From: Phycisphaerales bacterium
GTDB taxonomy: Bacteria; Planctomycetota; Phycisphaerae; Phycisphaerales; SM1A02
Length of the DNA stretch: 6,639 bases
Direction of reading: 5' to 3'
NCBI GenBank assembly: GCA_003520025.1
Contig: DOVP01000035.1
Span: 1-6,639, forward strand
The position numbers and the translations under genes are program-made. The notes under the pieces were generated by a model. The model was not told the origin of the DNA. It made no database searches and worked only from the letters and a program-made list of their open reading frames with translations. Shown here in pieces: positions 1 to 6,487 of the stretch; the first letter of the stretch is position 1; each line of letters begins with the position of its first letter.

Positions 1-347
1 GGCTGTACGTCCTGCGCAATGACTCCAACCTGACCAACTACGAGCAGCTGCTGATTGCACCCGCCGAGGGTTTCACGATCAAGGGCATCCCGGTACTTGT
101 CGATGACGGCGACCTGGACAGTAATGGCGTACCCGACCTAGTGACCATCAACGACGCAGGCAGTGGCCTCCGCGGCGAATCAGGAACACTGGGACTCGTT
201 CGAAGCGATCCTGCCTGTCCAGACGATCTTGATGGAAGCGAGGTCGTTGACATCAGCGACCTACTCTTGCTGCTCGCCGATTGGAGCGATCCCTACACCA
301 TAAAAGATCTGCTTCAGTTACTCGGTTCCTGGGGACCGTGTCCATAG
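1..347 (+). CDS. C-terminal part of a secreted protein with a Ca-binding repeat and dockerin-like tail (5' end outside window)
   Basis: The reading frame is open from base 3 to a TAG stop and gives 114 visible residues; the start lies upstream of the window. Visible residues 34-46 contain DDGDLDSNGVPDL, a D-x-D-x-N-G-x-x-D loop typical of FG-GAP/VCBS-like or EF-hand calcium-binding repeats. Residues 71-114 form a dockerin-like end: C72, then DLDGSEVVDISDLLLLLADW, then a second shorter copy, DPYTIKDLLQLLGSWG, and the final PCP. The second copy has the hydrophobic helix and the W-G ending but has lost the acidic calcium loop. Tails of this kind (Cys-Pro, D-L-D/N-G-D, L-L-x-x-W-G) are common on exported planctomycete proteins, so I infer a secreted or surface protein, possibly FG-GAP/integrin-like. 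The catalytic or binding part, if any, is not visible. The stop lies 16 bases from the stop of the convergent kinase gene. The family call is fair; the molecular function is unknown. Confidence 0.8.
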   Translation, partial: LYVLRNDSNLTNYEQLLIAPAEGFTIKGIPVLVDDGDLDSNGVPDLVTINDAGSGLRGESGTLGLVRSDPACPDDLDGSEVVDISDLLLLLADWSDPYTIKDLLQLLGSWGPCP

Positions 348-363
348 CAATCGCCGTGTCCGA

Positions 364-2763
364 TTACGGGCTGGAAAGCCGAACGATCAGTTGCTGCAAC
401 TGATCCTGCGTTGTTACGCTGAGCCCCTTGACTTCCAGGGCCTTGCGGCAAGCTTCCAGTGCCTTCGGTCCGGTGAAGGCGGGCTTGATCAGTTCGGCCG
501 TCATCTGTCCGAGGTTGTGACGACTCCGGGCGTCCTTCGGGTTGCGCTTGCAGGCCTCGGTCATGAGTTCGATCGCGGTGGTGTAGTACCCGGAAGCTTC
601 CGAATCGCGGTCCAGATTGACCATCCCGTCACCAACGTACCAGTTTGTCCAAGCCAGGTCGCGGCGAGTGGTATCACTGGGCCACTCACGATCCGCCTTC
701 TTGCGCAACTCGAGCGCCTTGGTATAGGACGCCATCGCAGCTTCGAAATCGCCTGCCTGAGCCTGGCGGAACCCCTGGTTGTTGATCGCACTTCCAAGGT
801 CCCGCTCGGTCTGTTCATTCGGATCTGACTGATACAACCGACGACGAATGACAAGGGATTCCTGGAAAGACGATTCGGATTCCGCCGAATGACCCAGCGC
901 TGCCTGTTCGATACTGATGCTGCGCAGCAATGATGCCACGATTCGCCAAGCCTGGAGGTACAGCGGATCCGATTGAGCAAGGCCGTCTGACAATGGCTTG
1001 GCAAGGCCCAGGGCTTTCCTGTACTGGTCAAGGGCTGCCTCGTGGTTGTCTTCCTTCTTGTCCAAGTCCGCCAACGAGCGGTGGCTGGCAACCAGTGCCA
1101 GCTTCGCCTCCGCCGTCTCGTAGCCCTCATCGATCAACCGCTGGTTGATCGCCATGGCCTTGAGATACAACGCCCGGGCTTCGCTGGTCTCGCCCCTGCT
1201 GGCACTTCGGGTGCCACCGGCGGTATCCCCGAGTTGCTTGTACTTCTCGGCGATGAATGCCTGGAGTTCAGGGTCATCGCTCGACTTGTCATGCAGCGTT
1301 TCGAGCGACTTCAGGGGCGCCTTGGCCAACTGCTCTCGTGCCTCGAGAGAATTGTCTTTCTTGTAGATCTCGTCGTAGATGTCAGACATCACATCACCAG
1401 CCAGGGTCTTAACCTCTTCGTACCGCTGGTTGGCAAGGTCACGTTGGCGGGACGCCTCGACAGCAAAGGCAAGAGACACCACCACGCCCGCCACCAGGAC
1501 CAGGAAGATGGCCACCAGCGAGACGAGCAAGCCCGTTCGGCGCTGGGCAAACTTCTGCAGGCGATACATGGCCCCGGGTGGCCCCGCTTCGACCGGTTCG
1601 TTGACGAGATACCGCCGAATATCCGCCTCCAACGCGACAACCGCCTGGTAACGACGCGGTCGCGGCTTCTCCAAGCACTTCATCACAATCCAGTCCAGGT
1701 CCCCCCGCAGCCGTCGCATGAGCAACCGAGCGCCGAGCGAGCGGGACTTGGCGACTTCTTCCGACAAATCTGCGGAACTGGATCGCAACTCGTCGTAACG
1801 GAGACTCGGCCGCGGTGGATCGTCCTCGCGAATGATGCGCTGGATCTCGTTCAGGCCGGCACTCCGCAGTTCGGATGCCTCGAATGGCAAGCGACCTGCG
1901 AGCAACTCGTACAGAATCACACCCAGCGAATAGATGTCGCTGCGAGCATCGACGTCCAATGCCGACTGTTCAGCCTGCTCGGGACTCATGTACTCCGGCG
2001 TGCCGATGAGGCGACCTTCCATGGTGGCCACAGTCGCATCGGAAAGCCGCTGGTTGAGCGCCTTGGCAATACCAAAGTCGATGACCTTAATAACCATGTC
2101 CTCACCGTCGTACGCCGCCAGAATGTTCGACGGCTTCAGGTCGCGGTGAATGATTCCCTTTCCATGCGCATGCTGCACCGCGTGGCAGACTTCCAGAAAG
2201 AGATCGAGGCGACCCTTGAGATCCAGTCGATTGATGTCGCAGAAGGCCGTGATCGGAATCCCTCGGACGTACTCCATGACAAAGTAAGGCCGCCCATCAT
2301 CGGTCATCCCGCCATCGAGCATCCGAGCGATCCCAGGGTGATCCATCATCGCAAGGGCCTGCCGCTCGGCCTCGAATCTCCCCAAGACAGACTTGGAATC
2401 CATCCCTGGCTTGATCAGTTTGAGCGCGACCTCGCGGCGAACCGGCTCTGATTGCTCGGCCCGGTAGACCACCCCAAAGCCCCCTTCCCCAAGAACCCCA
2501 CGAATGCGATACCGGTCAATGAGGCTACCGATATTCGCTTGAGGATCCAAACCGCCCGAAGACCCTTTGCTCGATCCGCTTGGTGAAACCGCGGTATGAA
2601 CTTCTTCTTCTTTCTCCGGCGCATGAGCGAGGAGCGACTCTACTTCCGCCCGCAACGCAGCATCGGAACCACAGGCACCATCGAGGAAGGCCTGGCGATT
2701 TGCCTTGGGCAGACCTTGCACAGCAAGAAAGACGGCTTGTGATCGATCGGGGTCCATGCTCAT
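364..2763 (-). CDS. Membrane Ser/Thr protein kinase (PknB-type) with C-terminal TPR region
   Basis: This 799-residue protein is predicted to phosphorylate Ser/Thr on protein targets at the inner membrane. An N-terminal extension (about 1-80) carries LPKANRQAFLDGACGSD and LRAEVESLLAHA, a motif often seen on planctomycete and related kinases. The kinase domain spans about 85-365. It has the glycine loop GEGGFGVVY (92-100), Lys115 in VALKLI, the alpha-C Glu at 131 or 133, HRDLKPSN (206-213; Asp208, Asn213), DFG (229-231) and GTPEYMSPE (254-262), so it looks active. One membrane segment follows (about 411-434), preceded by basic residues, which suggests the kinase is cytoplasmic and the C-terminus periplasmic. 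Residues about 500-780 contain degenerate TPRs (for example 563-590, 659-688, 706-744). The ATG is the most upstream possible, since an in-frame TGA directly precedes it. It overlaps the sigma stop as ATGA and has its own GGAGG 6 bases upstream. The likely partner is the adjacent sigma factor (inference from context). Confidence 0.95.
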   Translation of the reverse strand: MSMDPDRSQAVFLAVQGLPKANRQAFLDGACGSDAALRAEVESLLAHAPEKEEEVHTAVSPSGSSKGSSGGLDPQANIGSLIDRYRIRGVLGEGGFGVVYRAEQSEPVRREVALKLIKPGMDSKSVLGRFEAERQALAMMDHPGIARMLDGGMTDDGRPYFVMEYVRGIPITAFCDINRLDLKGRLDLFLEVCHAVQHAHGKGIIHRDLKPSNILAAYDGEDMVIKVIDFGIAKALNQRLSDATVATMEGRLIGTPEYMSPEQAEQSALDVDARSDIYSLGVILYELLAGRLPFEASELRSAGLNEIQRIIREDDPPRPSLRYDELRSSSADLSEEVAKSRSLGARLLMRRLRGDLDWIVMKCLEKPRPRRYQAVVALEADIRRYLVNEPVEAGPPGAMYRLQKFAQRRTGLLVSLVAIFLVLVAGVVVSLAFAVEASRQRDLANQRYEEVKTLAGDVMSDIYDEIYKKDNSLEAREQLAKAPLKSLETLHDKSSDDPELQAFIAEKYKQLGDTAGGTRSASRGETSEARALYLKAMAINQRLIDEGYETAEAKLALVASHRSLADLDKKEDNHEAALDQYRKALGLAKPLSDGLAQSDPLYLQAWRIVASLLRSISIEQAALGHSAESESSFQESLVIRRRLYQSDPNEQTERDLGSAINNQGFRQAQAGDFEAAMASYTKALELRKKADREWPSDTTRRDLAWTNWYVGDGMVNLDRDSEASGYYTTAIELMTEACKRNPKDARSRHNLGQMTAELIKPAFTGPKALEACRKALEVKGLSVTTQDQLQQLIVRLSSP

Positions 2764-3356
2764 TCAGAGCCTCCATCAGCCAGCCTTCGTCGCAACCATG
2801 CCTGCGCAAACCGCCAGTCATCGATCACGGTCCGGCGAGATACTGCCAAGATCGTGGCAACCTGCTCAATGTTCAGCCCCACAACATAACGGAGCCATAC
2901 CACTTCGGCCCTGCGGGGGGCCTCCAGTTCAAGCGCCGTCAAGGCGCCGAGCAGGCAGGCAATTTCATCAGAATCTACCGAATCAGGCCCTCTGAGTTCT
3001 CCATCACAGATTTCCAGAGAAACCGGACGCTGGCCGCCCCCCCGCTTCAGCCGATCACGGCTCCGGGCATGATCAACGAGAAACTGCCCCATCACCCGAG
3101 AAACGCTGCCAAAGAAATGCCGCCGATCCTCGAAACGAGGTGGTTCGTCCCGCCCGGCCCACATCCGCAAGAACACCTCGTTGACCACCATGGTCGGCTG
3201 CAAGGTCACGCCGGGACGTTCCTTCGCCAGCAGGCCGGTCGCCATGGATCGCAGTTCTTGGTTGACTTCTGACCATAACGCCGAGGCAGCACGGGAATCA
3301 CCCGAACCAGCCGCATCAAGCAAACGTGTGACGCGGACCTTTTCGTCGCTTTCCAT
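2760..3356 (-). CDS. ECF-type RNA polymerase sigma factor, planctomycete Sigma70_ECF (TIGR02999-like) family
   Basis: This 198-residue protein should direct RNA polymerase to a dedicated set of promoters. Region 2 spans about 7-103 and includes TLQPTMVVNEVFLRMW (51-66), RRHFFGSVSRVMGQFLVDHA (78-97) and the basic KRGGGQRPVSLE (104-115); these match the conserved L-Q-P-T...N-E...L-R, H-F-F, D-H-A-R and R-G-G-G signatures of the family. Region 4 spans about 135-192 with a helix-turn-helix at about 162-183 (GLNIEQVATILAVSRRTV) and the W-R-F-A-x-A-W-L ending at 181-188. The length is normal. The usual D-x-x-D of region 2.2 is replaced by Q53-P-T55. The ATG is well supported: GAGGGG lies 5 bases upstream and an in-frame TGA lies three codons further up. 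There is no anti-sigma gene beside it; the next gene, overlapping by ATGA, is a Ser/Thr kinase. This matches planctomycete ECF groups linked to kinases (family knowledge). The target genes are unknown. Confidence 0.95.
   Translation of the reverse strand: MESDEKVRVTRLLDAAGSGDSRAASALWSEVNQELRSMATGLLAKERPGVTLQPTMVVNEVFLRMWAGRDEPPRFEDRRHFFGSVSRVMGQFLVDHARSRDRLKRGGGQRPVSLEICDGELRGPDSVDSDEIACLLGALTALELEAPRRAEVVWLRYVVGLNIEQVATILAVSRRTVIDDWRFAQAWLRRRLADGGSE
2770..2774 (-). promoter_or_regulatory. Ribosome binding site of the kinase gene
   Basis: On the minus strand a perfect GGAGG sits 6 bases before the kinase ATG, inside the last codons of the sigma gene. It favours the ATG at 2763 over the second in-frame ATG at 2757, for which the spacing would be 12 bases. 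With the ATGA overlap, it suggests coupled but strong translation of the kinase. Confidence 0.75.
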
Positions 3357-3361
3357 AATCG

Positions 3362-3367
3362 CCCCTC
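3362..3367 (-). promoter_or_regulatory. Ribosome binding site of the sigma factor gene
   Basis: On the minus strand GAGGGG lies 5 bases before the ATG at 3356. Its first base forms part of the in-frame TGA (3368-3366) that closes the frame upstream, so the site and the stop together fix the start codon. Confidence 0.65.
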
Positions 3368-3400
3368 AACTCGGGCGGAACGCTTGCCCGGTGAAGGTTC

Positions 3401-3429
3401 AGTATGTCGCATCGGCGAACACTCTGCAA
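3401..3429 (-). promoter_or_regulatory. Candidate sigma-70-type promoter for the sigma-kinase operon
   Basis: Reading the minus strand, TTGCAG (3429-3424) and CATACT (3406-3401) are separated by exactly 17 bases. They match the -35 and -10 consensus at 3 of 6 and 4 of 6 positions. Transcription would start near 3394, leaving a leader of about 40 bases that includes the ribosome binding site. It is the best-placed candidate in the only sizeable gap of the window (141 bases between gspF and the sigma gene). The matches are modest and planctomycete promoters are poorly defined, so this is tentative. Confidence 0.4.
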
Positions 3430-3440
3430 TGAGGGCACCC

Positions 3441-3464
3441 GAGAAAGCCACACACCGCTCTCTC
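3441..3464 (-). terminator. Hairpin after gspF, possible weak terminator or mRNA 3' end structure
   Basis: On the minus strand GAGAGAGC and GCTTTCTC can pair over 8 positions (one G-U) around the 8-base loop GGTGTGTG. The hairpin lies about 34 bases after the gspF stop and just upstream of the candidate sigma promoter. No T-run follows, so it is not a classical intrinsic terminator. It could stabilise the upstream transcript or slow polymerase, or it could be chance. Confidence 0.3.
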
Positions 3465-3497
3465 GTCGTCCATTGTGCCGTGGATTGGGTGAGAAAC

Positions 3498-4751
3498 TCA
3501 GCCTGCGACCACGCTGCTCATCTTGAAGATGGGCAGGAGGAGCGCCATGGCGACCGCGCCAACGAGAAGGCCCATGAAGACGATGAGCATGGGCTCAATC
3601 ATCGACGTTGCCTGCTTGATGCCGGCTTCGAGTTCATCGTCGCAACGAGTCGCGATCTTTTCCATGACCTCTGGCAACTGACCGCTTCGCTCGCCGGAAG
3701 ACATCATCGCGCCGACGCCGGCGGGAATCCATTTGGAATCGGTGACCGCGCCAGTCAACTCCTTGCCGTCGCGGACGCGGGCTTCCATGTCCTGCCACAT
3801 CCGATCGAAGACGACATTGTCGGTCACGCCCCGGCAGATGCGGATGACGTCGATCAGACCGACGCCGCCTGCGAGCAGGGTGGACATGGTGCGGCTTGCG
3901 CGGGCGAGGTAGAGGGTGACGGTCAGGCGGCCGACGATGGGCGCGTTGAGTTTGCACCAGTCGATGATGCGGCGACCCGCGTTGCTGCGTCGCCACAGGA
4001 AGAAACCAAATCCGATCGCGGCAATCGCCGGCAACCAGATCGGCCACCCGTTTCGAATCGCATCGCCGAGGGCCATCATGACCTTGGTGGCGCCAGGAAG
4101 TTCGGCGCCCTTCCGCTCGTAGATGGCCGAGAACTTCGGCAGAATCACCACGAGCATGAAGGCTGTAATGAGTACGGCGCTTCCAAGCATGAATGCCGGA
4201 TAGGTCGCGGCACCCTTGACCTGCTTGCGGGTCCGCTCCTCGCGGACGAGGTATTCGCCGACACGGCCGAGCATGAGCGCCATGGTGCCGGATGCCTCGG
4301 AAGCGCGGACCAGACTCACGACGATCGGTGGGAAGACCTTGGGCCAGCGGGCCATCGAACGCGAAAGCGGCGTACCGCCACAGACATCGATGTGAATCTC
4401 TCCCACCAGATGAGCGAATTCCTTGCGGCGGCACTGCACACGTGAGGCCTCAAGCGCCTCGGGCAACGGCACGCCGGTATCAAGCATGACACCGAGTTGC
4501 TGGCAGAACACCGCGACGTCGTCACGGCGAATACGCCGCGCCGCTTCGCCGCGACGGATCTCGTCGGCATCGAAGTCCGGCAAGGCGGCACCAGCGTTTC
4601 GAATGGCCGTCGGAACAAGTCCATCGGCCCGCAGGATGGCGGCGATGTCATCGGGTGTCGAACCAGAAACGGTCCCCGTGACAACCTCGCCGTCCTCGGC
4701 GCGGGCCCGGTACGAGTAGGTCCGATCGGTATTGACGGTCTTGAAACTCAT
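3498..4751 (-). CDS. gspF: Type II secretion / type IV pilus inner-membrane platform protein (GspF/PilC family)
   Basis: This is a 417-residue polytopic protein that anchors the assembly ATPase and couples it to pseudopilin polymerisation in the inner membrane. Two T2SSF domains are visible. The first (about 78-205) contains FCQQLGVMLDTGVPLPEALE and ends in a membrane segment at about 184-205. The second (about 280-405) contains RTMSTLLAGGVGLIDVI, GERSGQLPEVMEKIA (353-367) and the closing IEPMLIVFMGLLVGAVAMA with LLPIFKM. A middle membrane segment lies at about 236-253. The N-terminal 50 residues (YSYRARAEDGEVVTGTVSG, ADGLVP) are the usual family leader domain. Length and architecture are complete. 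Its ATG overlaps the gspE stop as ATGA, and no well-placed Shine-Dalgarno site precedes it (AAGG abuts the start), so it probably depends on translational coupling. It could equally be a pilC; the sequence alone does not separate the two systems. Confidence 0.95.
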   Translation of the reverse strand: MSFKTVNTDRTYSYRARAEDGEVVTGTVSGSTPDDIAAILRADGLVPTAIRNAGAALPDFDADEIRRGEAARRIRRDDVAVFCQQLGVMLDTGVPLPEALEASRVQCRRKEFAHLVGEIHIDVCGGTPLSRSMARWPKVFPPIVVSLVRASEASGTMALMLGRVGEYLVREERTRKQVKGAATYPAFMLGSAVLITAFMLVVILPKFSAIYERKGAELPGATKVMMALGDAIRNGWPIWLPAIAAIGFGFFLWRRSNAGRRIIDWCKLNAPIVGRLTVTLYLARASRTMSTLLAGGVGLIDVIRICRGVTDNVVFDRMWQDMEARVRDGKELTGAVTDSKWIPAGVGAMMSSGERSGQLPEVMEKIATRCDDELEAGIKQATSMIEPMLIVFMGLLVGAVAMALLLPIFKMSSVVAG

Positions 4752-6487
4752 CCTTGGCTCGCTGCGTACAGCACCTCTTCGGGAGTCGTCAGACCGGCAG
4801 CCACTTTCTCCCAGCCGTCCTCGCGAAGGGTTTGGAATCCACCTTCAGCAAGTCTGGTGCGAAGCGACTGCAAACTCTCACCGGAAGCGATTGCTTCAAG
4901 CAACTCTGCGTCCGGCACGAACAACTCGAAGATCCCGATCCGGCCGGCGTACCCCGTGTTGCGGCAGTGACTGCATCCAGTCCCTTCCCACACAACATCG
5001 GGGTCCCCGCCAGCCGCCTTGATCGTCGCGGCCAACCGCTCGTCCGGCTCCGACTTCGCCTTGCAGTGCGAGCAGACCTTCCGAACGAGCCGCTGCGCAA
5101 GTACACCGCGCAACGTGGCCGCTACGAGATAGGGCTCCACACCAAGATTGACAAGACGCGTCACGGCACTGGGCGCGTCATTGGTATGGAGCGTCGAGAA
5201 TACGAGATGTCCGGTGAGCGCCGCCTGCGTGACGATGCCCGCCGTTTCGTTGTCACGAACTTCGCCGACCATCAGAATGTCGGGGTCTTGGCGAAGCATG
5301 GACCGCAGAGCACCTGAGAACGTGAACCCGGCCTTGGTGTTGACCTGCGCCTGGTTGACTCCCGGAATGCGTGCTTCCACGGGATCTTCGATCGTGGAGA
5401 GATTCTTGTCCTCGGTGTTGATCTCTGAGAGCACCGAGTACAGCGTGGTCGATTTGCCAGATCCGGTCGGACCCGTCACGAGCACCACACCGTTGGGACA
5501 GGTCACGATGCCACGCCAGGCTTCCAGCGTCTTCGGGCCGAACCCGAGTTGATCGAGCGTCAGGCTCGCGTTGCGGCTGTCGATGATACGGATGACGACC
5601 TTCTCGCCGTGCTTGCCCGGCATGATCGACACACGCAGATCAATGGGACGGCCTTCGAGCATCACGTTGAAGTCGCCGTCCTGCGGAACACGCCGCTCGG
5701 AGATGTCGAGGCTCGACATGATCTTGATGCGGCTGGCAATCGCGGCGTGCATGCGGTGAGGAGGCGAGAGTTTTTCGTACAGACGTCCATCGACGCGGTA
5801 CCGAACGCGAAGACGATGATCCTCGGGCTCGATGTGGATATCCGAAGCACCTTCCTGCACAGCGGTGAAGATGATGTAGTTGACGAGTTTGACGACGGGT
5901 CCGTGCCCGGCGACTTCCTCGAGGTCCGCCAGTTCGGTCGCTTCCCGCTCGATGACCGAGAAGTCCTCTTCGGCGATGTCTTCGTAGATGTCATCAATGA
6001 CGAAGACGTTGGCGGCCGGCAGCCACGATCGGATCGCGTTCTCGATCTCGGTCCGGGTCGCGGCAACCACCTTCACCTCATGGCCGGTGATGCGAGCCAT
6101 CTCTTCAGCGAGGAAGAGGTTGCTCGGCTCGATGACCGCCACAGTCAAGACGCCGCGCACGAGGAAAAGCGGCAGTACACGATGTTCTTCGATGAACTTG
6201 CGGCTGAGCACCTCGATGACGGTCGGATCGGCGGTTCTGGCGACATGCGACACGAAAGGCACGCCGTAACTCTCGGCGAGTGTGCGCACGACATCCTCTT
6301 CACTCGCCAGTTCAAGTCGCTGAACGACCTCACCCAGCAGGTGCTGGTGATCGTGCTCGACCTGCCACTGCAGAGCCCGCTCCAGATCGGCCTCACTGAT
6401 CAGGCCGCGATCGATGAGCAACTGCCCCAACGGCATGTCCGTTGCGACGCTTCCACTGCCATCATCATGCTTCCAATGATCGATCAT
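4748..6487 (-). CDS. gspE: Type II secretion / type IV pilus assembly ATPase (GspE/PulE/PilB family)
   Basis: This 579-residue cytoplasmic hexameric ATPase powers pseudopilin assembly through GspF. An N-terminal MshEN/T2SSE_N domain (about 18-155) holds two tandem motifs (19-42 and 50-73) of the type that can bind cyclic di-GMP. An acidic linker (165-192) follows. The N2 domain starts at about 197, with EGASDIHIEP (212-221) and VRYRVDGRLYEKL (228-240). The ATPase core shows Walker A GPTGSGKST (339-347), the Asp box STIEDPVE (364-371), Walker B DILMVGEVRD (403-412, Glu409) and the His box HLVFSTLHTNDAPSA (427-441). Four cysteines in two C-x-x-C pairs (472/475 and 505/508) form the zinc-binding insertion. 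All catalytic elements are present, so it should be active. The ATG overlaps the stop of the upstream STAS gene as ATGA and has AAGGGG 8 bases before it. It could be PilB; the absence of pseudopilin or secretin genes in view leaves the pathway open. Confidence 0.96.
   Translation of the reverse strand: MIDHWKHDDGSGSVATDMPLGQLLIDRGLISEADLERALQWQVEHDHQHLLGEVVQRLELASEEDVVRTLAESYGVPFVSHVARTADPTVIEVLSRKFIEEHRVLPLFLVRGVLTVAVIEPSNLFLAEEMARITGHEVKVVAATRTEIENAIRSWLPAANVFVIDDIYEDIAEEDFSVIEREATELADLEEVAGHGPVVKLVNYIIFTAVQEGASDIHIEPEDHRLRVRYRVDGRLYEKLSPPHRMHAAIASRIKIMSSLDISERRVPQDGDFNVMLEGRPIDLRVSIMPGKHGEKVVIRIIDSRNASLTLDQLGFGPKTLEAWRGIVTCPNGVVLVTGPTGSGKSTTLYSVLSEINTEDKNLSTIEDPVEARIPGVNQAQVNTKAGFTFSGALRSMLRQDPDILMVGEVRDNETAGIVTQAALTGHLVFSTLHTNDAPSAVTRLVNLGVEPYLVAATLRGVLAQRLVRKVCSHCKAKSEPDERLAATIKAAGGDPDVVWEGTGCSHCRNTGYAGRIGIFELFVPDAELLEAIASGESLQSLRTRLAEGGFQTLREDGWEKVAAGLTTPEEVLYAASQG

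Noticed and set aside
336..361. Direct repeat CCGTGTCC (336-343 and 354-361), 18 bases apart, across the stop of the left gene
   Set aside because: There are only two short copies and the first is inside codons for the G-P-C-P tail; no further copies are nearby. Probably chance.
349..365. Inverted repeat AATCG / CGATT between the convergent stops
   Set aside because: The stem is only 5 pairs and AT-containing, with a 7-base loop and no T-run on either strand; too weak to call a terminator.
1042..2451. 469-codon open frame on the + strand
   Set aside because: It lies wholly antisense to the kinase gene, whose domains are complete and recognisable. The translated product has no family resemblance; long shadow frames are expected in GC-rich coding DNA.
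2580..3272. 230-codon open frame on the + strand spanning the sigma/kinase junction
   Set aside because: It is antisense to two well-supported genes and has no recognisable motif or ribosome binding site that I could see.
3376..3400. Possible ECF autoregulated promoter (GAACC ... CGTT, minus strand) upstream of the sigma gene
   Set aside because: The two elements are only 13 bases apart, whereas ECF promoters usually need about 16-17. The GAAC/GTTC inverted repeat in the same place has arms of just 4 bases.
3384..4445. 353-codon open frame on the + strand, rich in His, Asp and Ala
   Set aside because: It is antisense to gspF and gives a low-complexity composition with no recognisable domain. 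It is a mirror of the gspF codons, not an independent gene.
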